Both the position numbers and the translations under genes were made by a program. A model generated the notes under the pieces. That model was not told the DNA's origin, did no database searches, and saw only the letters and a list, made by a program, of their open reading frames with translations. A DNA stretch of 64,000 bases. Origin: Bacillota bacterium (GTDB lineage Bacteria > Bacillota > Clostridia > Acetivibrionales > DSM-1351). The stretch covers positions 18,121-82,120 of the forward strand of contig JAEZKZ010000039.1 in the NCBI GenBank assembly GCA_023415305.1, read 5' to 3'. Within the stretch, counting starts at the first letter, position 1. Every line of letters begins with the position of its first letter. This document shows positions 53,904 through 62,893 of the stretch, one piece after another.

Positions 53904-53932
53904 ATTATACAACTAAATGTATAAAAATTCAA
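53904..53932 (-). promoter_or_regulatory. argC promoter overlapped by an ArgR-like operator
   Basis: On the minus strand TTGAAT, a 17-bp spacer and TATAAT. The plus-strand TGTATAAAAATTCA (53918-53931) matches the ArgR half-site pattern and covers the -35. Confidence 0.68.
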
Positions 53933-54458
53933 CAATATGTATTGATAAAATTCCCAGAAGAATAGTTCAGGTAGTATCTTATTTGTATTAAATAGTCGCT
54001 ATATTTACTATATTTATAGTAACAAAAATACAGAAATTAATATTATCACTATAAAATGAAAGAGGAGTGTTTACAAACGACTTATATACAAAAAATATTA
54101 TAAATAAAATATTAGTGCTAAGTAGGAAGTATATAATAAAAAAGTGGGAATAAGCCGGGATGTCTTGTAACTTATAATTGTATTATTTTATGTATACTAA
54201 AATGTATGATATATATAAATTTAATCTGTTTCAGTTACGGAATTTATGTAAAATAGATAAAGGCATCCGGAAAAGTATTATTAATACCTCATTTGTACCC
54301 AATATTGACATTATACAAAAGTACTAAAAGGAAAAAATTAATTTTGTTAAAAAGCAATATGGTTTGTACCAGGCTTGCAGTGTATCATATTAGTATAGAT
54401 TTATTGATTGCTGAAATTGCAGGCAAAACAAATAGCGAGTTTTGGGGAGGTATTACAA
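53933..54458 (+). other. AT-rich gap between divergent argC and sugar-ATPase genes
   Basis: About 520 bp with no gene of usable length. Several TATAAT- and TTGACA-like strings occur (for example TTGACA near 54306), but none pairs cleanly with a partner at 17 bp. The last 50 bp lead into a strong GGGGAGG ribosome site for the ATPase. A long leader for the ATPase gene is possible. Confidence 0.4.
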
Positions 54459-55577
54459 ATGGCTAGTTTAAAGCTAAAAAATATTTACAAGAGATATGCA
54501 GGTGGAGTTACCGCTGTTAATGATTTCAATCTTGACATTGAACACAATGAATTCCTTGTTTTGGTTGGACCTTCAGGTTGTGGTAAAACTACTACACTTA
54601 GAATGATTGCCGGTTTGGAAGAAATTTCAGAAGGTGAATTGTACATTGGAGATAAATTGGTAAATGATGTTGCTCCTAAGGATAGAGATATCGCAATGGT
54701 TTTCCAGAACTACGCGTTGTATCCGCACATGACAGTTTTCGATAACATGGCCTTCGGTCTCAAACTGAGAAAGACACCAAAGGATGAAATAAAGAAGCGT
54801 GTTAATGAAGCTGCTAAGATTCTCGACATTGAGCACCTCCTTGATAGAAAGCCAAAGGCTCTGTCAGGTGGTCAGAGACAGAGAGTTGCGTTAGGTCGTG
54901 CTATAGTTCGTGAACCTAAAGTATTCTTAATGGACGAACCTCTCTCAAACCTTGATGCTAAGCTCAGAGTTCAGATGAGAACTGAAATCGGAAGACTTCA
55001 CAATAGACTTAACACTACATTTATTTATGTAACACATGACCAGACAGAAGCTATGACAATGGGTACAAGAATCGTTGTTATGAAAGACGGTTACATCCAG
55101 CAGGTTGACTCACCGACTTCACTTTATGACAGACCTTGCAACATGTTCGTTGCTACATTTATCGGTAGCCCTCAAATGAACCTTATAAATGCAGTTCTTA
55201 CTCAACGTGGCAATGATTTACACCTCGTATTTGGTAAGAGTGACATAAAGATTCCTGAAGGAAAAGCTAAGAAGTTGGAAGGAACTGATTACATTGGTAA
55301 GGAAGTTATCCTTGGTATCAGACCTGAAAACATTCACGATGAAGCTATGTACCTTGAATCAATTCCAGACAGCATTGTTGAAGCACATGTTGATCTTGTT
55401 GAAATGTTGGGTGCTGAAACCTACCTTTATATGATAATTGAAGGTGCTGTTTCAACTGTTACTGCTAGAGTTAATGCCAGATCAAAGACTAAGACCGGTG
55501 ATGTTATAAAGGTTGCATTTGATGCAAACAAGATTCACCTCTTTGATAAGGAAACTGAGCGTACTATCATAAACTAA
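54459..55577 (+). CDS. Carbohydrate ABC transporter ATP-binding protein (MsmX/UgpC type)
   Basis: A 372-residue ATPase of the MalK group. Walker A GPSGCGKTTTLRM, Q-loop VFQNYALYPHMTV, signature LSGGQRQRVALGRAIV, Walker B VFLMDEPLSNLDAKL, then the C-terminal OB-fold/TOBE regulatory domain (ILGIRPENIHDEA). No membrane or binding-protein genes adjoin it, the pattern of MsmX and MsiK, which energise many different sugar importers. The ATG follows GGGGAGGTATTACAA; a longer frame upstream lacks a ribosome site. A strong terminator follows. Confidence 0.93.
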   Translation: MASLKLKNIYKRYAGGVTAVNDFNLDIEHNEFLVLVGPSGCGKTTTLRMIAGLEEISEGELYIGDKLVNDVAPKDRDIAMVFQNYALYPHMTVFDNMAFGLKLRKTPKDEIKKRVNEAAKILDIEHLLDRKPKALSGGQRQRVALGRAIVREPKVFLMDEPLSNLDAKLRVQMRTEIGRLHNRLNTTFIYVTHDQTEAMTMGTRIVVMKDGYIQQVDSPTSLYDRPCNMFVATFIGSPQMNLINAVLTQRGNDLHLVFGKSDIKIPEGKAKKLEGTDYIGKEVILGIRPENIHDEAMYLESIPDSIVEAHVDLVEMLGAETYLYMIIEGAVSTVTARVNARSKTKTGDVIKVAFDANKIHLFDKETERTIIN

Positions 55578-55593
55578 TATTTAAATTATATAT

Positions 55594-55635
55594 AAACCAA
55601 AAAAAGGAGAGCATTTGCTTTCCTTTTTTTGGTTT
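55594..55635 (+). terminator. Strong bidirectional-looking terminator
   Basis: AAACCAAAAAAAGGA and TCCTTTTTTTGGTTT form a 15-bp stem with a short internal loop. It ends the sugar-ATPase transcript. Confidence 0.85.
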
Positions 55636-55804
55636 GTTTCGAATAGGTGCATTTATTGCCGAAATAAAATAGCTACTTAAATCAAATGTTAAAAATAAAT
55701 TTATAATATGTAATATAGTAAAAGAAAGTGTAATGGTGTATAATTTAATATATTGTGAATGGTATGGAAAAATGTTCACATATTTATACGAGCAGGAGGT
55801 AAGT

Positions 55805-56884
55805 ATGTCTGTTAAACTATTTCAGACGCTATCGGACAAATATAGCGAAATAATAAATAAAGAAGTTGGTGTAACTGACGACAGTGGAGTAATAATAGCT
55901 CATTCCAATTTTCAGATGATAGGGCAACAGGACCCTAATACGACTGCTTTCCTACAGGAAAAACACCTTCAGGATACCATTAACGGACGGATATATAATA
56001 AAGTTGTTCTGAAAAACAAGGTAGAATTTATTACCTTTATTCAGTCAACCGAGCCGCAGGATATTAAATACCTTGAGTTGTTCACGTTAAACATACTTAA
56101 CCTGAAAAGTTATTATGATGAGAAGTATGATAAAAATACCTTTGTAAAGAACATTATTGTAGAAAACATACTTCCAGGCGATATTCTGGTTAGATCAAAG
56201 GAACTGCATATTGATTACAATGCCATGAGGGTTGTGTTCCTGATCAATGCCGTCAGTGAGAAAGATATACATGTGCATGAGGTAATTGAAAGCTTGTTTC
56301 CAAATAAAAGCAAGGACTTTGTGGTAGTAATAGATAACGACAATGTAGTTCTTGTTAAAGAAGTAAAAAGCAAGGATGACTATAAGGAAGTTTACAAGAT
56401 AGCAAGGGTAATCGTTGATACATTAAATGCCGAACTGATGGTAAAGGCATCTATTGGAATTGGAACAATAATTGCTAATTTGAAGGATATTACAAAATCC
56501 TATAAAGAAGCTCAAATGTCAATAATTATTGGTAATATATTTGGCGGCGAAAACAATATTTATGATTATAATAATCTCGGAATAGGACGGTTGGTATATC
56601 ATATTCCTACATCCTTGTGCCAGCTGTTTTTGGATGAAGTATTTAAAGATAACTCTGCTGATTCTTTAGATAATGAAACGATGCTTACAATTCAGAAGTT
56701 CTTTGAAAATAATCTGAACGTCAGCGAAACAGCAAGACAGCTTTATATTCACAGAAATACACTTGTTTACAGACTGGAAAAGATTAAGAGGTTGACGGGC
56801 TTGGAGTTGACCAGCTTTGACGATGCTGTTATTTTCAAGCTGGCTATATTGGTTAAAAAATATTTAGCCAATATAAATGAATAA
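55805..56884 (+). CDS. CdaR-type transcriptional regulator
   Basis: A 359-residue regulator. The first 130 residues match the sugar-diacid-recognition domain (opening VKLFQTLSDKYSEIINKEV, then VTDDSGVIIAHSN), a GGDEF-like middle is possible, and the last 60 residues are the PucR-type HTH_30 domain (NNLNVSETARQLYIHRNTLVYRL). Relatives such as CdaR sense glycerate or related acids. The ATG follows AGGAGGTAAGT; an upstream in-frame ATG lacks a site. It precedes ftsE by 19 bp; read-through into ftsEX is possible. Confidence 0.83.
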   Translation: MSVKLFQTLSDKYSEIINKEVGVTDDSGVIIAHSNFQMIGQQDPNTTAFLQEKHLQDTINGRIYNKVVLKNKVEFITFIQSTEPQDIKYLELFTLNILNLKSYYDEKYDKNTFVKNIIVENILPGDILVRSKELHIDYNAMRVVFLINAVSEKDIHVHEVIESLFPNKSKDFVVVIDNDNVVLVKEVKSKDDYKEVYKIARVIVDTLNAELMVKASIGIGTIIANLKDITKSYKEAQMSIIIGNIFGGENNIYDYNNLGIGRLVYHIPTSLCQLFLDEVFKDNSADSLDNETMLTIQKFFENNLNVSETARQLYIHRNTLVYRLEKIKRLTGLELTSFDDAVIFKLAILVKKYLANINE

Positions 56885-56903
56885 TTTGTGAGGGGTAATC
56901 CAA

Positions 56904-57611
56904 TTGGTTGAATTTATAGATGTAACAAAAAAGTATCCCAACGGCACTGTTGCCTTAAAGGGAATAAATCTGAAAATCAATAAGGGCGACTTTGCATTTA
57001 TTGTAGGGACAAGCGGTTCAGGAAAATCCACATTATTAAAACTATTAATGAAGGAAGAAACTGCAACTGAGGGTGAGGTAATAGTTAACGGGTACCAGTT
57101 ATCAACGTTGGAGCCTAAACAGGTTCCATATTTGCGCCGTGGTATGGGAATGGTCTTTCAGGATTTTAGATTGCTGCCCAATAAAACTGTATATGAAAAT
57201 GTCGCGTTTGCAATGGAAATAACCGAATGTCTCCCCAGAGAAATCCGCAGGCAGGTACCTATGTCACTTGCTCTGGTCGGATTGAGCCGGAAAGCCAATG
57301 CCTATCCTCATCAGTTATCAGGTGGAGAGCAACAGCGCGTAGCTATAGCCAGATCCCTGGTAAACAATCCTGCTCTGCTGATTGCTGACGAACCGACAGG
57401 TAATCTTGATCCTGAGAACTCCTGGGAGATAGTAAAACTTCTTTCAGAGGTAAATCAAAGAGGGACTACTGTAATTGTTGCTACACATGAAAAAAGTATA
57501 GTTGATGCCATGAAAAAGAGAGTTATTGCCATTGATAAGGGAAAGATCATCAGGGATCAACAGAAAGGGCTTTACAGGGATGAAGATACGGAGTATACGA
57601 TATATTCTTAA
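56904..57611 (+). CDS. ftsE: Cell-division ABC ATPase FtsE
   Basis: A 235-residue ATPase. VGTSGSGKSTLLKLL, VFQDFRLLPNKTVYENVAF, LSGGEQQRVAIARSLV and LLIADEPTGNLDPENS mark it as FtsE. It pairs with FtsX to transmit energy across the membrane and switch on cell-wall hydrolases. TTG start after GAGGGG. The ftsX start lies inside its last 32 bases. Confidence 0.95.
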   Translation: MVEFIDVTKKYPNGTVALKGINLKINKGDFAFIVGTSGSGKSTLLKLLMKEETATEGEVIVNGYQLSTLEPKQVPYLRRGMGMVFQDFRLLPNKTVYENVAFAMEITECLPREIRRQVPMSLALVGLSRKANAYPHQLSGGEQQRVAIARSLVNNPALLIADEPTGNLDPENSWEIVKLLSEVNQRGTTVIVATHEKSIVDAMKKRVIAIDKGKIIRDQQKGLYRDEDTEYTIYS

Positions 57612-58485
57612 GGAAAGTTTTCTGAATGCATATAGAAACAGATTAATGTCATTAGCATCAATAAGTATTATTACGGCAGCACTGATTTTATTTGGTGTTT
57701 TTTATCTGATATTAATAAACTTAAACCATAATCTGGATTTATTATATCAGAAGCCGCAAATGCAGGTTTACTGTTTGCCTGAGCTTACCGATGAACAGGT
57801 AGCTGCTGTAAAAACAGAAATTGCAAACAATAAATACATAGAAAACTTTAAGGAAGTTACCAAGAAGGAAGCTTTTGACCAGTTGAAAAAATATCTCGAA
57901 AATGACAAAAAGGACCTGGGCGGTGCGGAGATATTGGAAGGCTATGATGAAAGCATGATGTTTGTATCCTTCACTGTCAAGGTTAAGAACCCTCAAGATA
58001 GCAATAAAGTTGCTAAAGAGCTTGAGGCTTTGGCCGGAGTGGACAATGTAAAGTACTCGCAGCAAACCATAGATATGATACTGAAGGTTTCCAACTGGGT
58101 AAAAGTGGTCAGTTTTGTACTTATAGGGTTGCTACTGGTAATATCCTTATTTATCATTTCAAACACAATTAAACTTACTGTTTTCGCTAGGCGCAAGGAA
58201 ATAAATATCATGAAATATATAGGTGCGACAGATTGGTTTATAAGATGGCCCTTTGTTTTCGAGGGAATACTTATCGGTCTTTTGGGTGCGCTGATAGCCT
58301 TTATTCTTGTAGCCTATTTATACGGCTTTGCGCAGCCCAAGCTGGCGTCAGAGTTTGCAGGTGGGTTTGAAATGGTTCAGTTTAGCGGAGCCTGGGGGAT
58401 GCTTGTTCTCATATATGCGGGAATAAGTACGATAATAGGTGCATCTGGAAGCGTAATGTCAATTAGAAAACATTTACATGTTTAG
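57580..58485 (+). CDS. ftsX: Cell-division membrane protein FtsX
   Basis: A 301-residue protein with four transmembrane helices: one near residue 22-45, then a large extracellular domain (about 45-165) and three helices in the last 130 residues, the FtsX layout. KLTVFARRKEINIMKYIGATDWFIRWPF is the typical cytoplasmic loop (given here as KYIGATDWFIRWPF). The extracellular domain should contact the coiled coil of the hydrolase encoded next. Overlap with ftsE implies tight coupling. Confidence 0.94.
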   Translation: MKIRSIRYILKESFLNAYRNRLMSLASISIITAALILFGVFYLILINLNHNLDLLYQKPQMQVYCLPELTDEQVAAVKTEIANNKYIENFKEVTKKEAFDQLKKYLENDKKDLGGAEILEGYDESMMFVSFTVKVKNPQDSNKVAKELEALAGVDNVKYSQQTIDMILKVSNWVKVVSFVLIGLLLVISLFIISNTIKLTVFARRKEINIMKYIGATDWFIRWPFVFEGILIGLLGALIAFILVAYLYGFAQPKLASEFAGGFEMVQFSGAWGMLVLIYAGISTIIGASGSVMSIRKHLHV

Positions 58486-58583
58486 TAAATAATTTTGAAA
58501 AAAATGAAATTATGATATATAATTGTTTTAGTTATATACTGATTTAGTTTCAAAATTACATAAGATAAGTGTGGGGGGATAAA

Positions 58584-59711
58584 ATGAAGAGACTATCAAC
58601 GATAGCTTTGGTTGCTATTTACATATTTTCATGTTTAATTATACCTGCCAATGCAGCATCTACTATTGACAAAACAAAACAACAGCAGCAGAGTGTCAAA
58701 AGCGAGATGAAGAGGGTTGCCGATGAGAAGAAAGCTGCGGCTGAGAAGTTGAAGCAAAGTACTCAGGAAAAGGAATATTATGAGTCTAAAGCTCAACAAA
58801 CCGAGAAGAATCTATCGCAAAAGCAAAAAGAAATAAGCAATGTTGAATTAGATATAGATAAGATTATTAAAGAAATTGAAGTAATAGAGGCTAATCACGA
58901 AAAAAAGACAGAGCTTTTTAAGACTCGAATGAGGGTTATGTATCAGAATATGAATCAGTCGACCTTAGAAATGCTTGTGGAGTCTAAAAGCTTTGGTGAG
59001 TTTTTTTCCAGGATGGAACTTTTGTCTATTGTAAAGAAAAACGATGAGAAGCTTATACAGGAGATAGCTCTTAGTAAAGAAAATACTGAGCTTCAAAAAC
59101 AGAATAAATATCTGGAACTTGAAAAAAAAGAGGCTGAGTTACAAAGACTTGGCGTAAAGGCCTCAGAATATAAGACCTCAAGGGCCAAGGCAGAATCTCA
59201 AATAGAAGCCTCAAAGAATCAGCTTAAACAGACTGAAAAAAGAGAAGATGAACTGATTGCTTTATCTAAAAAACTGGAAAAGCAGCTGGCTGCCTTAATG
59301 GATAAAAACACTAAATACGCCGGTGGTGTTATGAAATGGCCGACCCCTGGATATACAAAGGTTTCTTCACCTTACGGAATGAGAATTCACCCTATCTATA
59401 AGGTAAAGAAAATGCACACTGGTATTGATATAGACGCGCCATCCGGAGCAAAAATAATTGCGGCCAATGGTGGAAAAGTAATAATGGCGGGCTGGAACGG
59501 TGGCTATGGCAATTGCGTTATTATTGACCATGGAGGCGGATTGGCTACACTGTATGCCCATCAGAGTAAGATATTGGTTAGTGAAGGGGATAAGGTTGAA
59601 AAGGGACAAACAATAGGCAAGGTGGGAAGTACCGGTTTGTCTACCGGACCTCACTTGCATTTTGAGGTACGTAAGAATGGATCCACAGTTAACCCTAAGA
59701 ATTATGTTTAA
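58584..59711 (+). CDS. EnvC-like M23 peptidoglycan hydrolase
   Basis: A 375-residue secreted protein. A signal peptide ends CLIIPANAA; residues 28-245 form long coiled coils, and the C-terminal LytM/M23 zinc-endopeptidase has HTGIDIDAPSG (HxxxD) and GPHLHFEVRKNG (HxH). All metal ligands are present, so unlike E. coli EnvC it may cut peptidoglycan itself. Position right after ftsEX makes it the likely partner activated by FtsX. Start after GGGGGGATAAA. Confidence 0.93.
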   Translation: MKRLSTIALVAIYIFSCLIIPANAASTIDKTKQQQQSVKSEMKRVADEKKAAAEKLKQSTQEKEYYESKAQQTEKNLSQKQKEISNVELDIDKIIKEIEVIEANHEKKTELFKTRMRVMYQNMNQSTLEMLVESKSFGEFFSRMELLSIVKKNDEKLIQEIALSKENTELQKQNKYLELEKKEAELQRLGVKASEYKTSRAKAESQIEASKNQLKQTEKREDELIALSKKLEKQLAALMDKNTKYAGGVMKWPTPGYTKVSSPYGMRIHPIYKVKKMHTGIDIDAPSGAKIIAANGGKVIMAGWNGGYGNCVIIDHGGGLATLYAHQSKILVSEGDKVEKGQTIGKVGSTGLSTGPHLHFEVRKNGSTVNPKNYV

Positions 59712-59742
59712 TTAATTTTTTCTATATAATTTAGAGACCTTT

Positions 59743-59776
59743 AAACCCGCATACAAAAATGCGGGTTTAATATTTT
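59743..59776 (+). terminator. Rho-independent terminator
   Basis: AAACCCGCAT pairs with ATGCGGGTTT around ACAAAA, then AATATTTTA. It separates the hydrolase from the protease gene. Confidence 0.85.
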
Positions 59777-59896
59777 ATTATTAAGCATATCAATATATAT
59801 ATATAATAACTCGTAATTTACTTTGTAACAGTTAACGTTTTGCTTAATTAGAATGTTCAATTCTTTTAATAATTTTTAGATTAGGGGTGTATCATA

Positions 59897-61129
59897 TTGA
59901 ATTTCGACAAGAAGGAATCGAGGCAAATTGCAGGAGTAGTAACAATAACCGCTATTATATGCTTTACAATATCAGCTTTGTATTTTATGGGAGTAAACTA
60001 TATTAACGGGAGGTATTCCCTTTCTTTTGAGAAGAGTAATGTAAGCCGGAGTTCAGTACAAAAGTTTAATGAGGCAAGAAGTATACTGCAAAATTCCTTT
60101 TATGAAGAGATAGATACCAATAAGCTTTTAGAAGGTGCAATATCAGGTATGGCAGACTCACTGAAGGATCCCTATACAGTGTATTATAATAAAGAACAGA
60201 TGAAGTCATTTACCGATATGCAGAGAAATACCGAGAACGAATATGTAGGAGTAGGACTTCCTATCATACTTGATAAAAATGGAATAATAACTGTTCTTGA
60301 ACCTTTTGATGATTCTCCTGCTGAAGCAGCGGGTATTAGGCAGGGAGATAAAATATTGAAAATTGATGGTAAGGATATTACGGGGATCAGAGATGAGGCT
60401 TTAGTAGCAAATATGATTAAAGGTCCCGAAAATACTTCAACGGTGTTAACCATACTCAGACAATCAGAAAACAGTACTTTTGACGTTACTGTCGTCAGAA
60501 AGAAGATTAAGGCAAAACTTAACATTAGAAGTGAAATGCTTGATAACAATATTGCATATATCAAAATAAAATTGTTCGATGAGAATATTAGTAAAAACTT
60601 TATAAGTCAGCTTGACAAGCTGGTGGAGCAAGGTGCCAAGTCGTTGATAATTGACGTTAGAGATAACCCCGGCGGGTTATATAATGAAGTTGTCTCACTG
60701 GCGGATAGAATTCTTCCAAAGGGCACTATAGTATACACGGAGGATAGACAGGGTGAAAAATCCTATCAGAAATCAGACGATACACAACTGGATATTCCTA
60801 TTGTAGTTTTAACAAATGGAAACAGTGCAAGTGCGTCGGAAATTTTGGCAGGTGCAATAAAGGATATGAAAAAAGGAATACTGATAGGCACAAAGACCTT
60901 TGGAAAGGGTTTAGTTCAAACTACTTATAGCTTTGATGACGGAACAGGCATAAAGGTAACTATTGCAAGATATTTTACTCCTTCCGGTGTTTGTATTCAT
61001 GGTGAAGGTATTAAGCCTGATATTGAAATCAACCTACCTGAAAAATACAAGGATACTCCAGCTTCTGCTATTCCGAGAGAAGATGATCTTCAGCTTATAA
61101 AGGCTGTTCAGATTCTGGAAAATAAGTAA
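59897..61129 (+). CDS. S41 C-terminal processing protease (CtpB-like)
   Basis: A 410-residue serine protease with an N-terminal membrane anchor (about 12-33), a PDZ domain (GVGLPIILDKNGIITVLEP, AGIRQGDKILKIDGK) and the S41 core. Catalytic Ser lies in GNSASASEILAG and Lys in GTKTFGKGLVQT. In Bacillus, CtpB cuts SpoIVFA during sporulation; the neighbour ftsEX is conserved there as well. TTG start after GGGGTGTATCATA. It probably works outside the membrane. Confidence 0.93.
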   Translation: MNFDKKESRQIAGVVTITAIICFTISALYFMGVNYINGRYSLSFEKSNVSRSSVQKFNEARSILQNSFYEEIDTNKLLEGAISGMADSLKDPYTVYYNKEQMKSFTDMQRNTENEYVGVGLPIILDKNGIITVLEPFDDSPAEAAGIRQGDKILKIDGKDITGIRDEALVANMIKGPENTSTVLTILRQSENSTFDVTVVRKKIKAKLNIRSEMLDNNIAYIKIKLFDENISKNFISQLDKLVEQGAKSLIIDVRDNPGGLYNEVVSLADRILPKGTIVYTEDRQGEKSYQKSDDTQLDIPIVVLTNGNSASASEILAGAIKDMKKGILIGTKTFGKGLVQTTYSFDDGTGIKVTIARYFTPSGVCIHGEGIKPDIEINLPEKYKDTPASAIPREDDLQLIKAVQILENK

Positions 61130-61266
61130 TATGCTTTTTAAAATGAATAAATGAAATTAGTTATTACCCCATAAGACTTGACCTATAAAAATAAATATTT
61201 TTCAGCTGGTTAATTTTGTGGTATAAAATGCTGATAATATCCACATAATACCTATAGGAGGTGTTA

Positions 61267-61437
61267 TTGGTGGATGAAAATGAGAAGTTAAAGTATGAGA
61301 TTGCCAAGGAACTAGGATTAATCGAGAAGGTTATGAAGTATGGCTGGAAGAGTTTAAGCCCAAAAGAGACAGGAAGAATTGGCGGTCTGGTTAATAAAAG
61401 AAAAAAGACACAATTACAGGAAAGTCAGCAGATATAA
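61267..61437 (+). CDS. Small acid-soluble spore protein, SspF-like
   Basis: A 56-residue protein. LKYEIAKELGLIEKVMKYGW and SPKETGRIGGLVNKRKK match the alpha/beta-type spore DNA-binding family, particularly the GRIGG segment (motifs split here). It should coat DNA in the forespore. Translation starts at TTG, 5 bases after AGGAGG, or at the GTG 3 bases later. GGTATA-18 bp-CATAATA just upstream looks like a sigma-G promoter, but its start would fall close to the ribosome site. Confidence 0.83.
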   Translation: MVDENEKLKYEIAKELGLIEKVMKYGWKSLSPKETGRIGGLVNKRKKTQLQESQQI

Positions 61438-61456
61438 TTTGCTGACTTCTTTTTAT
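61424..61456 (+). terminator. Rho-independent terminator of the spore-protein gene
   Basis: GTCAGCA pairs with TGCTGAC around a 9-base loop that includes the stop codon, then TTCTTTTTATT. Confidence 0.75.
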
Positions 61457-61556
61457 TGTAACTGAGACTGCTTGATTGGTTAGTATCATGTACTATAAAA
61501 TTTTATCTATAAATAAAATGCAAATGTGATAAAATACTTTTTAGCTAGTATATTAA

Positions 61557-61585
61557 TTGACAATATAATTATAAGAAGTTAATAC
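61557..61585 (+). promoter_or_regulatory. Promoter of the methyltransferase gene
   Basis: TTGACA, a 17-bp spacer and TAATAC. Transcription would start near 61592, before the AGGAG at 61605-61609 that serves the unusual start codon. Confidence 0.5.
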
Positions 61586-61618
61586 CTAAGAGAACAAGAC
61601 GGATAGGAGTGTTTTGCG

Positions 61619-62359
61619 ATTTATAACAATTTTGCTAACGTATATGACAAATTGACATTGGATATAGACTACGTTAAATGGGCTGATTATGTTGAGAAAA
61701 TAATTCAAAAGAATAAAGTAAAAGCTTCAATGATACTGGAACTGGGATGTGGTACAGGGAGTTTTGGTATTGAGATGGCAAAAAGAGGGTATGAAATGAT
61801 TTGCCTTGATTTATCCAGTGACATGCTGGACAGGGCCTCAGAAAAAGCTGCCGAGGCCGGTACAGATATACTGTTTTTAAATCAGGATATGAGCAGTTTT
61901 GAACTGTATGGTACAGTTGATGTGATTGTATGCCTTCTAGATAGCTTTAACTATTTGATAAAGCCTTCCCAGGCTCAAAAAATGCTAAAGCTGGTACATA
62001 ACTATCTGAATCCCGGAGGACTATTTATATTTGATGTAAATACTGAGTATAAGTTTGAAAATATTTTATGTGACAACTTATTTTACGAAATCGGTGATGA
62101 TATAACCTATATATGGGAGAATGAGTATGACCCAAAATCGAAAAAAGCAAGGTTTGATTTGACTTTTTTCGTAAGAGAGGGTCAGATATACAGAAGATTT
62201 GATGAAACTCATTATGAACGAGCTTATAATCACGAGGAAATAACGCAATTAATTGAAAAATCAAGTTTGCAATTTGTGGCAGTTTACAATCATTTGACAT
62301 TAAGAAAGCCATCTGAAACCAGTGAAAGAAGCTTCTATATTTGCAGAAAAGATATATGA
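61619..62359 (+). CDS. Class I SAM-dependent methyltransferase with apparent AUU start
   Basis: A 246-residue methyltransferase if started at ATT. The SAM-binding motif is LELGCGTGSFGIEMAKRG, followed by MICLDLSSDMLDRA and VDVIVCLLDSFNYL. Reading from ATT gives YNNFANVYDKLTLDIDYVKW, the conserved start of this family, and ATT lies 9 bases after AGGAG. The frame is closed by TAG just upstream and contains no ATG, GTG or TTG until 61652, which would remove these residues. A single-base sequencing error or real frameshift near 61617 is the alternative. Substrate unknown. Confidence 0.78.
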   Translation: MYNNFANVYDKLTLDIDYVKWADYVEKIIQKNKVKASMILELGCGTGSFGIEMAKRGYEMICLDLSSDMLDRASEKAAEAGTDILFLNQDMSSFELYGTVDVIVCLLDSFNYLIKPSQAQKMLKLVHNYLNPGGLFIFDVNTEYKFENILCDNLFYEIGDDITYIWENEYDPKSKKARFDLTFFVREGQIYRRFDETHYERAYNHEEITQLIEKSSLQFVAVYNHLTLRKPSETSERSFYICRKDI

Positions 62360-62480
62360 CGGGGTATCAAATAATTTGGCTTATAATTATAGGAATAAAT
62401 GTAACTCAATGAGGTAAAATAATTCTACGTAAACAACACGAAAATAAGTACTTTAACTATATTATTGGATCAAATAAAAT

Positions 62481-62509
62481 TTGACAGGTTAAATTATATA
62501 TGTTAAACT
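62481..62509 (+). promoter_or_regulatory. Probable promoter of the cold-shock gene
   Basis: TTGACA, a 17-bp spacer and TAAACT, leaving a leader of about 65 bases before the start codon. Long leaders are common for cold-shock genes. Confidence 0.5.
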
Positions 62510-62581
62510 TCTATATGTTGTTACAAATTAGCGACTTGCGTCGCAGAAACAGTTTAGTTATATTTCAGGAGGAATTAATCA

Positions 62582-62782
62582 ATGGAAAAGGGAAGAGTTA
62601 AGTGGTTTAATGCTGAAAAAGGTTTTGGATTTATCGAAAGAGATGGCGGAAATGACGTATTTGTTCATTTTTCAGCAATTACTATGGATGGATACAAGAC
62701 ACTTGAGGAAGGCTCAGAAGTTGTATTTGAAGTTGTAGAAGGAGCTAAGGGTCCTCAGGCTGCAAATGTTCAGAGAGCATAA
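62582..62782 (+). CDS. Cold-shock protein
   Basis: A 66-residue CspA/CspB-family RNA chaperone. KGRVKWFNAEKGFGFIERD contains RNP1 and DVFVHFSAI is RNP2; all aromatic RNA-contacting residues are present. Full normal length. Start after AGGAGGAATTAATC; terminator follows. Confidence 0.96.
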   Translation: MEKGRVKWFNAEKGFGFIERDGGNDVFVHFSAITMDGYKTLEEGSEVVFEVVEGAKGPQAANVQRA

Positions 62783-62821
62783 TATTTGCTTTTAAATATA
62801 TACTCAAGTAGCCAACAATCA

Positions 62822-62850
62822 CCCCGATATATTTTATATATCGGGGTTTT
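62822..62850 (+). terminator. Rho-independent terminator after the cold-shock gene
   Basis: CCCCGATATA and TATATCGGGG form a 10-bp stem with TTTTTA-type loop, then TTTT. Confidence 0.85.
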
Positions 62851-62893
62851 CAATATTTCAGGCACATTAATATTGGTAGAAACGGAGGGAATT

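Noticed and set aside
54300..54330. TTGACA string as promoter for the sugar ATPase gene
   Set aside because: No acceptable -10 box lies 16-18 bp downstream.
61652..62359. TTG at 61652 as the methyltransferase start
   Set aside because: It has no ribosome site and would cut off the conserved NNFANVYDKL segment.
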